A stretch of 64,000 nt of DNA from Dimorphilus gyrociliatus (taxonomy: Eukaryota; Annelida; Polychaeta; Dinophilidae): positions 1,315,647-1,379,646 of the forward strand of contig CAJFCJ010000006.1 in the NCBI GenBank assembly GCA_904063045.1, written 5' to 3'. Both the position numbers and the translations under genes were made by a program. The notes under the pieces are model-generated. The model ran no database searches and was not told the origin of the DNA. It worked only from the letters and a program-made list of their open reading frames with translations. Position 1 is the stretch's first letter; every line of letters begins with the position of its first letter. This document shows, in pieces, positions 35,508-47,900 of the stretch.

Positions 35508-36044
35508 TAAATAATTTAACATCGTTTACTTATAAACTATTTCTCTTCAGTATTAATTATCAATTTAATAGGTCAACTAGTTAATAATTTTTAAAGAGAA
35601 TATTAATGAGCTTGGATTGATTTGTAGCTAACATACTACTCTTTTTTTTTGCCAAAATTCAAAACGCTATAACACTAGTTTGGTTGTTATTAAATTGAAA
35701 TAATTAGGTCAAAAATGATTTTTATATCAAAGCTAATACATCGACCTGTTAATTAAAAAAGCAGACTAAATTTAAGATATGCCAATTTTTTTTTATTTTC
35801 CTATATACTCTTGTTAAAAATGATGCTGAGCAATTGTTGAGCAAACAGAGCAAATCCAACTCAAAATACTTATGTAATATACAGTATATACTGTTTATCA
35901 GTCACCTTACCACATCTATAACTCAACAATTTCAGCATGAATCTGTTGAAAAGACTTTTATTTATGTTTAGCTTTATAAGAAATATAATTTTTAAAATGT
36001 TTACATTCTAATAAATATTTAAGTTCCTCCTTCGAAATTTTTAG
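35508..36044. other. Intergenic, no clear exon
   Basis: The signal-peptide exon of pseudogene F should lie here. An ATG at about 35938 opens a hydrophobic frame but has no donor in the phase needed. Confidence 0.4.
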
Positions 36045-37458
36045 AACTTGTTGAATCATTCCAACATGAACAAACTCCAATTAGTTCCGTCATAGAGGGT
36101 GAGACTACTGAGGTCATTTTTACAATTGAAGCTAACGATCTATTGGACTATGGAATGGCAACGTATGTCTTATTACGTAAATTTGTAATAGTTTAAAGTT
36201 TAACGCTTATTCTTTTTTAGTTTTTAATAAGTGCTGATAATGAAGTTCTTGTGATTTTGCCATCTGATCCGATAAATTTCCATTATATCGGCGAAACGGC
36301 TCAAGTTGTAATATCAGTATTGGATGATGACATAGCAGTGCAAGGTGCTTCAAGCACTGTAACTTTTACAGTTTCAAGTATTTCGGGAAATGTTCTCGAA
36401 ACGGAATTTATAATATATGACAATGATCTTCCACTTACCCCTGTGGGATTTCCAACGGAAATGACTGAGGGAGATAAGCCTGTAGTAATTAGTCTAAAGC
36501 CTGACAGCCGGTGGGATGGTGGCTTTCACAAGTACTTGCTTGTAAGTTTGAAATATTTCGAAAAATTACTCTATTTTATTCTTATTTATATATGTTCGAA
36601 TTTAGTCCACCCGATCAAGTTGACATCTATGAACAAAATCCTGTAGTCGTTCCACCTAATAAGATCACTAATATACGAATTCAAGCTATTTATGATGCTG
36701 TAGAAGTAGAACCTCCTATAGACGTTACTGTAACAATTAGATGTCCTTGGAACTATACAAAAGTGTCGCACACTTAGAAAATAACTCTTCTTGATAAAAA
36801 TGGAGGGAGTTTAGGAGACCCTCATTTCACCCAATTTGTTGTTGATAGTCGAACAGGAAAATCTATGAGAATATGCTATGATGTTACTGGTGAGGCAAAC
36901 AATCGTATTTTCATCTATAAACATCTCCAATCAAAAACTTCACTTTACGGTACACTTAAGAACGACTATTATATGCACGAAATTACTGTTGGTTCGTTGG
37001 TCAGTAATATAACGGTTACAACCAATTATATCAAAATAGATCATGATAGAAAGTTTGAATGGAAAACTTCCGGTGGTTTTGAATTAACAAAAAGTAAATA
37101 TTATATTATTAAGTTTACTAAAAATGTTACTAAAATTGAGTCAACTGACGGAAGATTTGGAAATGTAAAATTTGAAATAAGAAGATCAATGTCTAATTTC
37201 AAAAACGTTTATTTAGACGTTAATATATTAAGATTAAATAATTACAAAGGAATAGGCGATTTACTAGGAGAAGTCGGAAATAGCCGTTTTGAATTTTATA
37301 CATCTGTCGCAGAGTATGAGGGAGAAGGAATGGGATCAATAAAAGTGAACAATCATCTATTCTTAGCTACTCAAAAAAAGCGAAACGGTATGGATTGTTG
37401 GTTGATTGATGCAGATGATGTTGTTTATCCTAAACAATTGGAGAATTTTGTTTATTAG
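36045..37458 (+). pseudogene. Probable pseudogene F of the ITIH-C-like family
   Basis: Recognisable pieces: 36045-36162 (phases 1 and 2 as in the family), 36232-36541 (Calx-beta-like repeat with SVLDDDI and IIYDND), 36606-36777 and the ITIH-C-like domain 36815-37458 (LGDPHFTQ, CYDVTGEANNRIFIY, GDLLGEVGNSRFEFY, CWLID). Breaks: no signal-peptide exon with the right phase; the 36541/36606 junction is out of frame with the usual donor; and an in-frame TAG at 36775-36777 separates the N-terminal part from GDPHF. The 3' UTR hairpin of D and E is absent. Stop-codon readthrough or an unusual splice is possible but less likely than decay. Confidence 0.6.
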
Positions 37459-38141
37459 AATGAATGATGGAACTATTGAAATGTTAGTTCAAGATTATTA
37501 AAACAATGTTATTTGCGTTGAAAAACTGTAATAAAAATACGGTTGAAATTTTCATATAATTCTGTTTGATATAAAATTTAGGTCAATTTAGGTTAGTACT
37601 GAAGATAAGGAAACAATAAGATATACTAGTTGCCAATCGTAACATGATGAAAATAGTAGGTAACGTATATATTAGTATATATACTGTTTATATAGGCGGA
37701 AATTTCTTCAATAATGATCATCTTCCTGATTCTATATTTCCTATGTGCCGGTGGAAAGATAAAAGGGCAATGAAGAATAAAGAAAGAGAAGTGAATAGGC
37801 GTTAAGGTTTATGAAAAAGAAATAATATCAATAAAAAGCTAGTATTGACTTATCTTATGAAAGATTATAGGGAATTTTTGTTTATAATTGGATACTTATA
37901 GACAATTGTTCAAGTTCTAAAACGGTATGGAATCTGAACTTGAATAGAGAAATAAGTTTATCCACTTATAGCCTAAAGAATTGACATAAAAGTACTAAAG
38001 AGGAAACAGTTGAATAACCTGTTATTTTCGATTGTTTGGTTGCCATTTGTAGTTTTTTTAAGTAATTGAAATATAAAGCGCCCCCCAGTGAGTGTTACTA
38101 AGGAAAATAATATTAGCCTAGCAGACAGCCGCAAATGAAAA
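37459..38141. other. Intergenic; MORN1 promoter with RFX half-site
   Basis: No gene seen. GTTGCCAT at 38039-38046, about 100 bp before the MORN1 ATG, is one good RFX X-box half-site; the partner half is poor. Confidence 0.4.
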
Positions 38142-39632
38142 ATGTCTGTGAAACAACGATACCGCGGTGAAACATTAAATCTTCTGCGAAATGGTTTTGG
38201 TGTTTATCAATATGAAAATGAATTTTATAGATATGAAGGAGAATGGAAAGACGGTATGAAACATGGCCATGGAAAATTAATTATGAAGGATGGCAGCTTC
38301 TACGAAGGAGAATTTTCGAAAGGAGAAATAGAGGGTCACGGATGCCGGTTTTCGGCTTTGACTGGTAACAAATATAGTGGACAATTTCATCAGGGTGAAT
38401 TTCACGGTCACGGTACCATGTACTACGGTGATGGTAGTGTCTACGAAGGAGAATGGTCGTCAAATAAACGTCAAGGATATGGAATTTTTAAATGTAAAAA
38501 CAATGAAGTTTACGAAGGTTATTTGTATGATAATAAAAGACACGGAGAGGGTACGATGATTTATGAAAACGGTGATCGATACGATGGAGATTGGGTTGTT
38601 AATATGCGGCAGGGTCATGGGGAATTTCGCATGGCTGATGGGAGTAGTTATGATGGACAATTTATGAACGACGTGTTTAATGGTCACGGCTCTTTCAACC
38701 ACAGCTCGGGCATGATTTACGAAGGTTTGTGGATAAATGGCCTTCCGGCCGAAATGCCAACCAAACTTCGCTTTACCGAGGAATTAATTGAGGTTCAACA
38801 AGGTCGACTATTTAGCGCATCAGTTGAATGCATAAATGACAAGGGTAACGTCATTGAAGATCAAAATAGAGAAATTCACATAACAGCAGGATTTAGATTA
38901 GTTGAAGTTGAAGTTAAAAAAGGCAAAGGAAAAAAATCATCCACGCAGGAGAAGCCCTTATTCGATATGATTGAAGATTTTGAAGAAAAACCGATTGATA
39001 CTCCATTTGGATTTCGAATGATAAGTTATCCTCTTACAGATCAACTGCAAGAAGAAGATCCTGAATATTCTCGTCAAGGAACCGAACTATCAGAAGTTCG
39101 AGAAACAGAAGCAGTTGACGAGCAGACAACCGAACAGGAACAACCTGTAGAACCTCAGCCTCTTCCAGCTGACGAACAGAAACAGTCTGATAATTGCGAT
39201 CATGAGGGTTTTGTTGTACCTCAGGGTGTAAATAATAAGAGGACAGTAGAAGGAAAAGTATTTTTTTCGGATTTAAGCCTAGTCGCCGCCCCCCCAATGT
39301 ATAGACCTTTCACATACCTCGAAGAGGCCGATAAACAGAGAAATCGTTCAAGAGATCGAACTCCAGATAGTCTTAAAAAAGAGAAGAAAAAAGAGGATGA
39401 AACGGAAAGTATAACCAGTAGTAGGCCAAGTACGCGTAAAATATCTCGAGCATCTTTAAATCCATTGGATGATAAATTCGCAAAACCTGAAGAGTATATA
39501 TTAATGGCGGCTGATGTAACATCTCCATCGTTTTTCGGTACAAGATTAGAGCCCGCCTTTTGTAGAGTACGAGTCACTCCTGCGCCTAAGTTAAAAGCTA
39601 AGAGGAAACCGAAAGAAAGAGGTCCAAGGTAA
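38142..39632 (+). CDS. MORN1: MORN repeat-containing protein 1
   Basis: 496 aa in one exon. Residues about 8-200 are a row of MORN repeats (YEGEWKDGMKHGHGKL, YEGEFSKGEIEGHG, YDGDWVVNMRQGHGEF and others) opening with NGFGVYQYEN, then the MORN1-specific YEGLWINGLPAE. The middle is acidic and low-complexity; PIDTPFGFRMISYP and, near the end, EEYILMAADVTSPSFFGTRLEPAF match vertebrate MORN1 in order. MORN1 is a cytoplasmic scaffold-type protein often found with cilia or basal bodies in other organisms; its exact role is not established here. The lack of introns is unusual for the window, shared only with the SLC41 gene and the short gene at 52889-53413. Confidence 0.88.
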   Translation: MSVKQRYRGETLNLLRNGFGVYQYENEFYRYEGEWKDGMKHGHGKLIMKDGSFYEGEFSKGEIEGHGCRFSALTGNKYSGQFHQGEFHGHGTMYYGDGSVYEGEWSSNKRQGYGIFKCKNNEVYEGYLYDNKRHGEGTMIYENGDRYDGDWVVNMRQGHGEFRMADGSSYDGQFMNDVFNGHGSFNHSSGMIYEGLWINGLPAEMPTKLRFTEELIEVQQGRLFSASVECINDKGNVIEDQNREIHITAGFRLVEVEVKKGKGKKSSTQEKPLFDMIEDFEEKPIDTPFGFRMISYPLTDQLQEEDPEYSRQGTELSEVRETEAVDEQTTEQEQPVEPQPLPADEQKQSDNCDHEGFVVPQGVNNKRTVEGKVFFSDLSLVAAPPMYRPFTYLEEADKQRNRSRDRTPDSLKKEKKKEDETESITSSRPSTRKISRASLNPLDDKFAKPEEYILMAADVTSPSFFGTRLEPAFCRVRVTPAPKLKAKRKPKERGPR

Positions 39633-39969
39633 TTAATTTTAATTTGCTAATTTTACTTATTTCAATACTGATACTAGTTGTCTAGAATACTAACAGAAAT
39701 AATTAACACCAGAAAGTTTTTTTAGCACAATTGTTTAATCTTATCACGTGATCAGTTTGCTTTTTCCTCTTACACCAAAAAAATAACAGCGCCAACTCGG
39801 ATCGAGATGATTTGGATTCATAAAAAAATATTAATAATAGTATAGCTTTAAAAATAACGTGTGATTTGATAAAAGAATGGTGAGTGGGTAGATCCACCCT
39901 TCGCTTTACTAATAATATTTTTGTTATATTAAATGAAGGTGGGATACAAGTAAACACATTGCGGAAACA

Positions 39970-40853
39970 ATGGCAAGGGGTTACGAAGCAAGTCAGAAAA
40001 ATCCTTCCAGGTAATCTATTTTCAAGTGCTTAATATGACAAACTTATTACACCATCTTCAATCCTCTGAATGTAATAAACATTTTAAAAGACTTATAAAC
40101 ATTTAAGTTGACTTATTTATAATCAAAAACGTATGATAGAGCATACGAGAGTTGTTTATTCTATTTGTAAATGAATCATTTGAAACCGTTCAATTTCTTT
40201 TCTTTTTTTAAAAAGGCCTGCTATTTCCTCTATATCATATACTAATATCCGTCGCTCTCATGACGACAATTATAGACAATTTAGTAGCAAACACCGTTTA
40301 GGAAAGTATGGTTAAGTTTTGAATCTGTTCTTAATCCAGATCATGTCCCAGTTTCGTGATTCAAAAATATAAGACTAAATAAGTTTATATTGAGGGTCCA
40401 GCCGACAATACACATGCACAAATAAGACGATCAGACCAAGCACACTGTGAAAGCGAGTCAAAACTATTAATTATCCAATTGTAATAAAAAGATTTTTAAT
40501 GTAGTTTAGCACAATAGTTAAAAATGGTGATTTGTTATATATAAAGGATCTATGAATAATTAAAAACACTGAAACGTAAGATTGGAGTTAAATAAATAGT
40601 TTCAATGTTTCTCATCTTGAACTTTTTCAGATCTTCCAAAAACCCTGAATGCATCTCCAAATGCACTGATAAAAAAAAAATTTATCATTCATTTGTTCAC
40701 ATTATAAATTTATTGTTATTTTTCACTTACGTCAAACAACAATTTCTTTCAGGCAAATTGGTTATTTCACCATCTACATTTATATATCCATCATATCCAA
40801 TTGCATCGTCATCCCATTCCATTTTCAGACTACGACAATTGAATGGCAAATAA
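39970..40853 (+). CDS. Uncertain two-exon gene
   Basis: An ATG in good context (AACAATGG) opens MARGYEASQKNPSR, ending at a good donor (exon 39970-40010). A T-rich acceptor at 40630 keeps the frame into 40631-40853. A further 58-nt intron inside the second exon (about 40696-40753) is possible. No family recognised, and the long spacer (620 nt) is unusual for this genome. It could be noise between MORN1 and the lipid kinase gene. Confidence 0.22.
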
Positions 40854-40906
40854 CAATCTTTGTCAAACTGTTTATGAATAGTTCGCTAGACGAAGTTATT
40901 TTTACA

Positions 40907-42459
40907 TTATTCAGAAATATTCACCCTTGTTGGATTTCTTGTAATTAATTTGTAAACTCCTTTAAATTGTTCCCAAACTTTACAAGGCAAAACAAGGCAA
41001 ACGAATAGAGCATTTTGTAGACCTTGCTTTGTCGTATTCCCCCAACCCTCTCTCATATCATAGATAAAAATCTCAACATTTCGAACGGTTTTCGGAAATT
41101 CTTTCCATTCTGTAGGTCCATCTCTGAAAAATGCAAAAGAAATATAATCTAATAATTCAAACATATGTATGTAGCAGAAATATAAATTACAAACATTCTG
41201 TTATCAGTAGTGTAAACTTCTGCCGAAGTGGTAACCATAAAATCTTTATTTTGAGCCATTGATGAGAACACTGTAACAAAAGACATTAAAAATTATGTAA
41301 ATGAAAAAGATATTATAATTGAAACTACTAACTTCCGTAAACATATCTTAAAGGCCCCATCCATCTATTGGTTTCTGAGCGTTTTATGGCAAGCGAAAAT
41401 ACTCCATATCCACCGCAAAGAAAACCGTAACGCATAAACTTTGAGCCACTGTGAACTGTGAAAGCTTTTGAAGGAATACTAATTCCTTTCACAATATGCA
41501 GTGCAGCAGTTACAGGATCTAGACAGCCGTGGCTTGAATTCGCAAGACCATTTCCAGTTCCTATTAAAAAGTAGCTGACTAATATATAGGCTATCATTTC
41601 GTTTAATTGAATTATTACCACATGGCAATATTCCCAAAGTCACATTTGGCGATGGTGGCCTTATGCCCGGTGTATTTAAATCTAAATTGGCATCTTTCAT
41701 TCCTTTTTCCAGTAAACCATTTATCAGCTCTGCAAAACTTCCATCACCTCCGGCTACTATGATTCTGTATATGCATATATATATAAATTAATCAGTAAAA
41801 TATAGCTCATGCAAATAGTTTACCCATCAAAGTCGTCTACATTCAATGTCTGAACATGTTCCTTTAAATGACCTTTTCTTTCGGTTTCGAGTATAGTAAC
41901 TTTTATATTCAAAAGTTCGAAAACTGGTAAAACATCTTTTTTTACCATAGATTTTGCTTTCTTCCATCCTGACATAGGATTGACATAAAGTTGCAAATGC
42001 TTGAGCTTCTTTCCTGTTCGAATGCATAGTAATATAAAAGGACAAGTAAAAATATGAATTACCAGGCCAATTCGAATCAATAACGTATTGAATTTCAGTT
42101 TTTAACCGATTTTGTTCTTCACTTGATCCCGTAAATATAACAAATTTTCCAATTTTCCAAACTGGATCTTTCTCTTTCTTGATGTAATATAAAATAAGTT
42201 TATCGGAACCACTACATTCAATGGTCAAAAGATCTTCACCATTTCCAGAGCTATCGTTTCGAAAAGTTTTAAAAATAATTAAATTATAAGGTATTATCAT
42301 CAATAAAAAAGACAATTATGGCGTAATTAAAGTAGTTGAAACAATCGTAAAAGTAATTTACAATAGTTTTCCTTTATTATCCTTCAAATTTGATAAGACA
42401 GTAGTTGAATTTGAAGATTTGGTCAATTCCAAATCTTTTTTCGAATCCTGTTGCGCCAT
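40907..42459 (-). CDS. Ceramide-kinase-like lipid kinase (DAGK catalytic domain)
   Basis: About 380 aa. Exons (minus): 42362-42459, 42063-42250, 41824-42013, 41619-41764, 41333-41560, 41195-41270 and 40907-41123; every junction is in frame. Order: short N-terminal leader, a PH-like segment (KDPVWKIGKFVIF), then the diacylglycerol-kinase-type fold: YVNPMSGWKKAKSM (nucleotide loop), DDFDGIIVAGGDGSFAELINGL (GGDG core) and ILPCGTGNGLANSS. Layout and the ALHIVKG and ETNRWMGPLRY segments resemble ceramide kinase, while GTGNG is the form seen in sphingosine kinases (ceramide kinase usually differs there). Substrate, ceramide or sphingosine, is therefore open. The donor after 41195 (gtttgt) is weak. 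Head-to-head with SGTA. Confidence 0.8.
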
Positions 42460-42544
42460 TTTGTTTTGATTGTCCCAGCTTCAAGCTGGTTTACGAAAAT
42501 GTCTTAGCCAGGGTTTATAATATAAAATTTAGTAACGTTTAAAA

Positions 42545-42803
42545 ATGATATTTAAATTATTTTTTCTGGCTCTATTGCATGCTTTTTTTTTACTTGACTA
42601 CGAAAATATTTTCTCTATCATTTCCGGTTCATCATTTCCTGCCGGTAAGCAACTTTCGTTGATTTATGGTATATTTTCAAATTATTTCTGAATTTATGGT
42701 ATGTCTTCTGTTTATTACAACTGGCATTATATTTTTAAATTAACAAACAAATTTCAGAGTAAATTTGAGTTTTTTTGCTGTTCTTTTTTATGTTTTATCT
42801 TAA
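42545..42803 (+). CDS. Uncertain small membrane protein
   Basis: Exons 42545-42644 and 42760-42803 would give a 47-aa hydrophobic protein starting MIFKLFFLALLHAFFLLDYE. The acceptor choice (second AG of CAGAG) is forced by the frame. A second frame through 42757-42883 is also open. No family recognised; it could equally be 5' leader sequence of the SGTA transcript. Confidence 0.22.
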
Positions 42804-43096
42804 TAGTCTGTAACCTCATAGTGCCATTTGACAGACATGTGTTAGCAACAGCTTGTAGAAAGTTACCTAATACCCATGAATAAAAAAGAATATTTAATCT
42901 TTTTCATGTGTATTTGTACAGCTGATATGATGAGAAGAAAATTTCACAATAATCCGATTTAATAAATAACTTTCATTATTTTTTATTCCTGCTAAGCATC
43001 CTTATAAATTTCTTGTTTGTTATATTTTTTATATTTGTTTTTTGAATTAAATGCTTTCAACTTTCAATAATTTACTTATTTCAGACATACTAAAAT

Positions 43097-44560
43097 ATGG
43101 ATCCAAAAAAGCATCTAATTTTTTCAATTATCAAATTTTTCGAAAGTGAAAAGAACAGTGGACTATTAAACGAGGAACAGCTAGAAACTTTGGAAGGTAT
43201 TATTTATCTTCAACTCTATGTAAAGTTCCCTAATGCCTTTTTGGAAAATTCATAAATATAGTTACGACTCAATGTATGGAACAAGTATTCGACGTAAGAG
43301 GATCTGATCCTTATCCACCCATGAGAAATCTTTTAGAAGTATTTGAAGAAAATTTTAAAAATGGAAACGTAAGATGAAAACAATACAGTGTTTTTATTTT
43401 ACTGAATTTCCCTTTCTAATAGATTATTAAAGAAGTTAAACCAAATATAGTTAATAAGGAAGAAGCTGAAAAATATAAGACTACTGGTAACTAATCTTTT
43501 ATCATTTACTTTAGCTAAAAATGATAAGTCTTTCAATTTTAGGTAATGACTTCATGAGAACGGAAAAATATCAGGAAGCAATAGATAGTTATACAAAAGC
43601 TATTTCTTTCGATTCGACAAACCCAGTTTACTATTCGAATAGGGCGGCCGCTTATAGCAAGGCCAACTTACATGAACAGGCTATAAGTGATTGTGACAAA
43701 GCCCTAATAATTGATTCAAGTTATAGTAAAGCCTACGGCCGAAAAGGGTTAATTTATTTTTGAAAAGGGAAATGCACAAAGATAATTGTTAATTTATTAT
43801 TTTAGACTGGCATTGTCTTCTTTAAATAAATTCAAAGAAGCAGTTGAAAATTACAAGAAAGCTCTAGAATTAGATCCTCAGAATGAAAGCTACAAACAAA
43901 ATTTGGTAATTGCAGAAACTAAAGCTAAAGAATCAGATCCAGGAGCCTCCGGAATGAATTTTGCAAATATATTAAGTAATCCGGCGATTATGAATATGGC
44001 TTCACAATTCATGCAGAACAGCGAAGTGCAAAATTTGTAAGTTACATTTTCGATATACATTGTATGTATATATTGATGGTTTACTAATAAAATCTTGATA
44101 TTTAATCGTAGAATGCAGGGTGTGATGCATGAGCAAGATACTGATCAGAATTTATCATTTGAAAGACTGCTAAATGTGTAAGTTGATAAGCTTTTAATTT
44201 TTTGATATTTTTATTATAAATTAATATAATATTTTTATAATTCAAGTGGACAGCAAATGGCTCGACAAATTCAAGAGACTAACCCCGAATTGATAAGTGA
44301 ATTAAGAGGCAGAATGCAGAGTAAGTGTTCACTTTTTTCCATCTCGAATATTTTTTAAAACATTCTAATATGATGATTAGATAAAGAAAATGATAGCTCC
44401 AGTGTCTAAGTTTGATTTAGTTTAAAAGCTATTGTTGATAAAAAAAATTAATAAGTCATTAGGATTCAGTATTTTTTAATTTCATTTATTTATTATATTT
44501 TTTTATCTTTTTTCACAATTAGACTCTGACCCAGAAGAAAAAGAACCTAAGACTGAATAA
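43097..44560 (+). CDS. SGTA: Small glutamine-rich TPR protein (SGTA co-chaperone)
   Basis: About 294 aa, cytosolic co-chaperone that binds Hsp70/Hsp90 and hands tail-anchored clients to the BAG6/GET route. Exons: 43097-43196, 43262-43368, 43423-43486, 43543-43747, 43806-44036, 44112-44177, 44247-44320 and 44523-44560. N-terminal dimerisation segment (HLIFSIIKFFESEKNSG), three TPRs (about residues 90-195: GNDFMRTEKYQEAIDSYTKA, YYSNRAAAYSKANLHEQAI, KAYGRKG and LALSSLNKFKEAVENYKKAL), then the NP-rich part (SNPAIMNMA, GQQMARQIQETNPELISELR). The Gln-rich tail of vertebrate SGTA is reduced. An alternative last exon at 44381-44409 is possible. Confidence 0.92.
44381..44409 (+). other. Possible alternative last exon of SGTA
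   Basis: Inside intron 7, an AG at 44379-44380 opens a 29-nt exon in the right phase that reads NKENDSSSV and stops. The main last exon reads NSDPEEKEPKTE. Both start with Asn completed by the same split codon. Confidence 0.4.
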
Positions 44561-44965
44561 GCTATCTAAGTTAAAAGAACTTACTAACTTTTCAAAGAAG
44601 ATAATTAATAATAGTTAAAGTTGCAAAAAACAAAATATTTTTTTCTTTTTTTGAAAAATAATGATACTATTTTATAATAATAAGTTATATGCTCTACTTC
44701 GCTTGTCATTACTGTTGTGCATAGTTGGAACAATAATTGTGCCCAAATTTTATTTTTCAACAATTAAACTGGTTCATTAAATATTTAAACATCTTTGAGG
44801 TTTTCTTATTCAAAATTTATTTTGCTTAAATTATTTTTTAAATCTTGTCCTTTAGACTGGACGGATTAGACGATCACCGATTTTTTTGTAAATAAACTTA
44901 CAGATATTATGATAAATAATGCCAATATACCCCGTACAATTTTTTTTTCTTTAGAAGTGAGAAAT
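44561..44965. other. Convergent 3' region of SGTA and CEP104
   Basis: AT-rich DNA between two stop codons facing each other; should hold both 3' UTRs. No gene seen. Confidence 0.55.
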
Positions 44966-47900
44966 CTATCTTCTGGGAGTTCTCTTTTTATTAGGTCGAC
45001 TTTGCGACTCTTTACCTACAAATGATAACGTTTTTTTCCTTTTAATATTTTACAACTTTTATCTATTAATACTTTTTACCTTGCTGAAGTCTTCGAGCAT
45101 TATTTTTGCAACCATTTTCACCCATTAAATGACTCTTCCATCCGTTTTCCCCTCCGACAACAATCTGATGACAAAGGGGACAAACTTCTTCGCCATCTTT
45201 TGCCTATTATAATTCAATTAGTAGATTTTAATAAAAAACTAAATGACTTACTTGAAGACATGCTTTAGCGGCCAGATGTCCCTCTAGTTCTTCTTTATTA
45301 ATACTCTCTCCACATCTAGGACATTTGGCTGTTACTTTTTTACCTTCTCCGCATTCGTTTATTAAGTGATCATTGAACGAGGAAATCTCTACAACTTGCT
45401 TACAAAACGAGCACCTCTTTAGCATTGGACAACTCTTCCAATAGTGAACATTCATTTTAGCATCATCTATGAAGTCCTCGTCCATTTCCCCACAAAAGAT
45501 ACAAGCCTTATCATTTTCCTTTTCTTTCTCCTCTTTATCATCGGACTTCTTATTCTCTTTTCCGGCTACGTGTTTCTTAGGTTGAGGTTGCCTTAAAGCG
45601 GATTCCTAGTAAGATTTTTCAGAATAAAAGCATTAGATAATTGATAAATTAAATCACAACTGAAAGATAAGTAAATAAAATATTTTCGAGAAATAAACAT
45701 TATGAAAGACAAAAAAAAAGGAAGAGAAACACACTCCGAAATCATGCAAAAAAAAGGAGACACTTTCCAATGAGATGCTATAAAATATTCTATCATTAAA
45801 ACAAAAGACGGTTTACGTAAATATCTATTTATATTATCTATTTCTTTAATGGGTAAACAAAGAAAACTATAGGTTTTTACTACTACGACTGCACTTCACA
45901 ACAAAACGATCCTCACTTTACTTTTTTTCTGCTTGACCGGAAGTGAAGTATTTTTCTTGTTTTCATTCTTTTATGTGCAAGGAAAAAGTAAACACAACAA
46001 ACCGTGTGATATTTCTTGTTAATAATAATCCTACGAAAAAGATATATATTCAAGTTATACCTGAGCTGCATTTAATTCCTTAATTTCATCTAATTGTTTC
46101 TGTAAGGCAGCTACTTCTTCCTTTTTAGCTCTTTTCTTATCTGCTTCCAATTTCTTTAGCTCAGCTTTTGATGGTTTACCTTCTATTTTATCAAAAGTTT
46201 CAAAGAGCTGCCTATATAATACATTCCTTCTCGTCTTGTCATCATCAGGTGGAAGGTAAGTCCTTACAGCTTCTTTATGATTTTCATATAATTTAACAAT
46301 CGTCTTTTCAGCTTGCAATCTTACATTTCCAGCCGTATGTTGTAATGCCGAATTTTCAAATCCCATCACTGAACCTAAATCCATACCTGATGATGGAACT
46401 CCTAGATCATCCACTAAACTATCGACAATTTCGGTACGCGACAAAGCCAACCTAGTGGCTACTCCAGTTTTAAGCGGTTTTAGGCATTCATTTGGAACGA
46501 CGTTTAAAGGTTGTATATTCGGCAGTCGAGCACTTTCCAAAGTAAACATTTTAGACATATCTCTCAGTCTCTGAGAAGATTCTCCAGTTCTTAGAAGGAT
46601 AATTGGTATAAGTCTATCGGCCGCATACTGAGTTTCTGATTTTACTCCAACTTTGTCAGATAAAGTTGTGAATATAGCTCTGCACAATTCAATTGCAGCC
46701 TTGTAAACACTATAAACGGTTTCTCGAAGGAGTTTTTTACTCAAAAGAACAGCAGCTCTCATCGAATTTCGAGCATCTGAAGGAGAAGAGAGTTCACGGA
46801 TTATTTCCTCTATTGCCGACTCTCTAAGGCTAAAGTTTTTAGAGTAACATTTAGCAACGAGTGTCTCTCCAAAAACGTCAATAGCTAATGAAGCTTCTCT
46901 AGCGTCTTTTTCAGACAAAGGTTCCACTTCATTACTTAACGGTGCATCCAAGGCCTCATCCTCTCGAGGTGTTTCCTCTTGTTGTTGAGCCTTAGCAATG
47001 GCGGGAAGCGGTCTATCGTCATAAGGTGTTAAACCTGGTAGAGGTGATTTGGCGGTGTCCGGTGGTAATTGAGGAGGTGCAGGAGAGTTTGGTAATTCAG
47101 CCAAACGAGGTGGAGGAGCAGGAGGGGGAGGCTCAGCAGAAGAGATATCTCTTATTGGTTCATCATCAATTCTTAATAATTGATGGAGCTATTAAAAATG
47201 GTACATAATTCAATTACTATTTAATATTCTATTAATTCTATTGATTGTAATTGTTACCTGTAACTCTCCGTAAATATTATTTCTATACTCGTCCATTTGT
47301 GCTTTCTTTTGAGCTGCTTTTTCATAATCTTCGCATTCAACAGCTGCCCTTTTCTCAACTTGATATTTTCCTAACTTTTCCCCAACTTTCTGCAATTCCG
47401 CTATCACATTCTTTAACTTATTCGCCGGTTCGTATCTTTCGTCTAAAGAGATGGAAGCAGGTAAAAGTATTATAAAACAATAATAATATAGATATGTATT
47501 ATATTTTATCGTACTAAGTACAGCAGCTTGTTTTTTCACTTCTAATTTTCTTATTATCTGTGCTATTTCGGGATCTTGATACATATCGAAAGCCAAATCT
47601 TCCAATGGAGATATATAATCTGGTCTGTTATATACACCAGCGGCGGCAGGATCTACAGATGCTCTTGGATCGTTGAAATTCTATATAAACATATATATAA
47701 TATAAAATATTTATCTCTACTCTGATAAGCCTATATGTAGAAAACTTAAGTTTTATTCTTACTAACCGGCTCCAATGGGTCATCGATTTTACTTCCAATG
47801 ATGTTTAACGCTATCAAACCAACCTGGATCACTTAAATATTAGAAAGAGATATACAAAGGAATTCAATTTATCACCTGATTGTATAGATTGAATTTGTTA

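Noticed and set aside
38281-39577. Several antisense open frames in MORN1 (60-118 codons)
   Set aside because: Mirror frames of repetitive MORN and acidic coding sequence; none has independent support.
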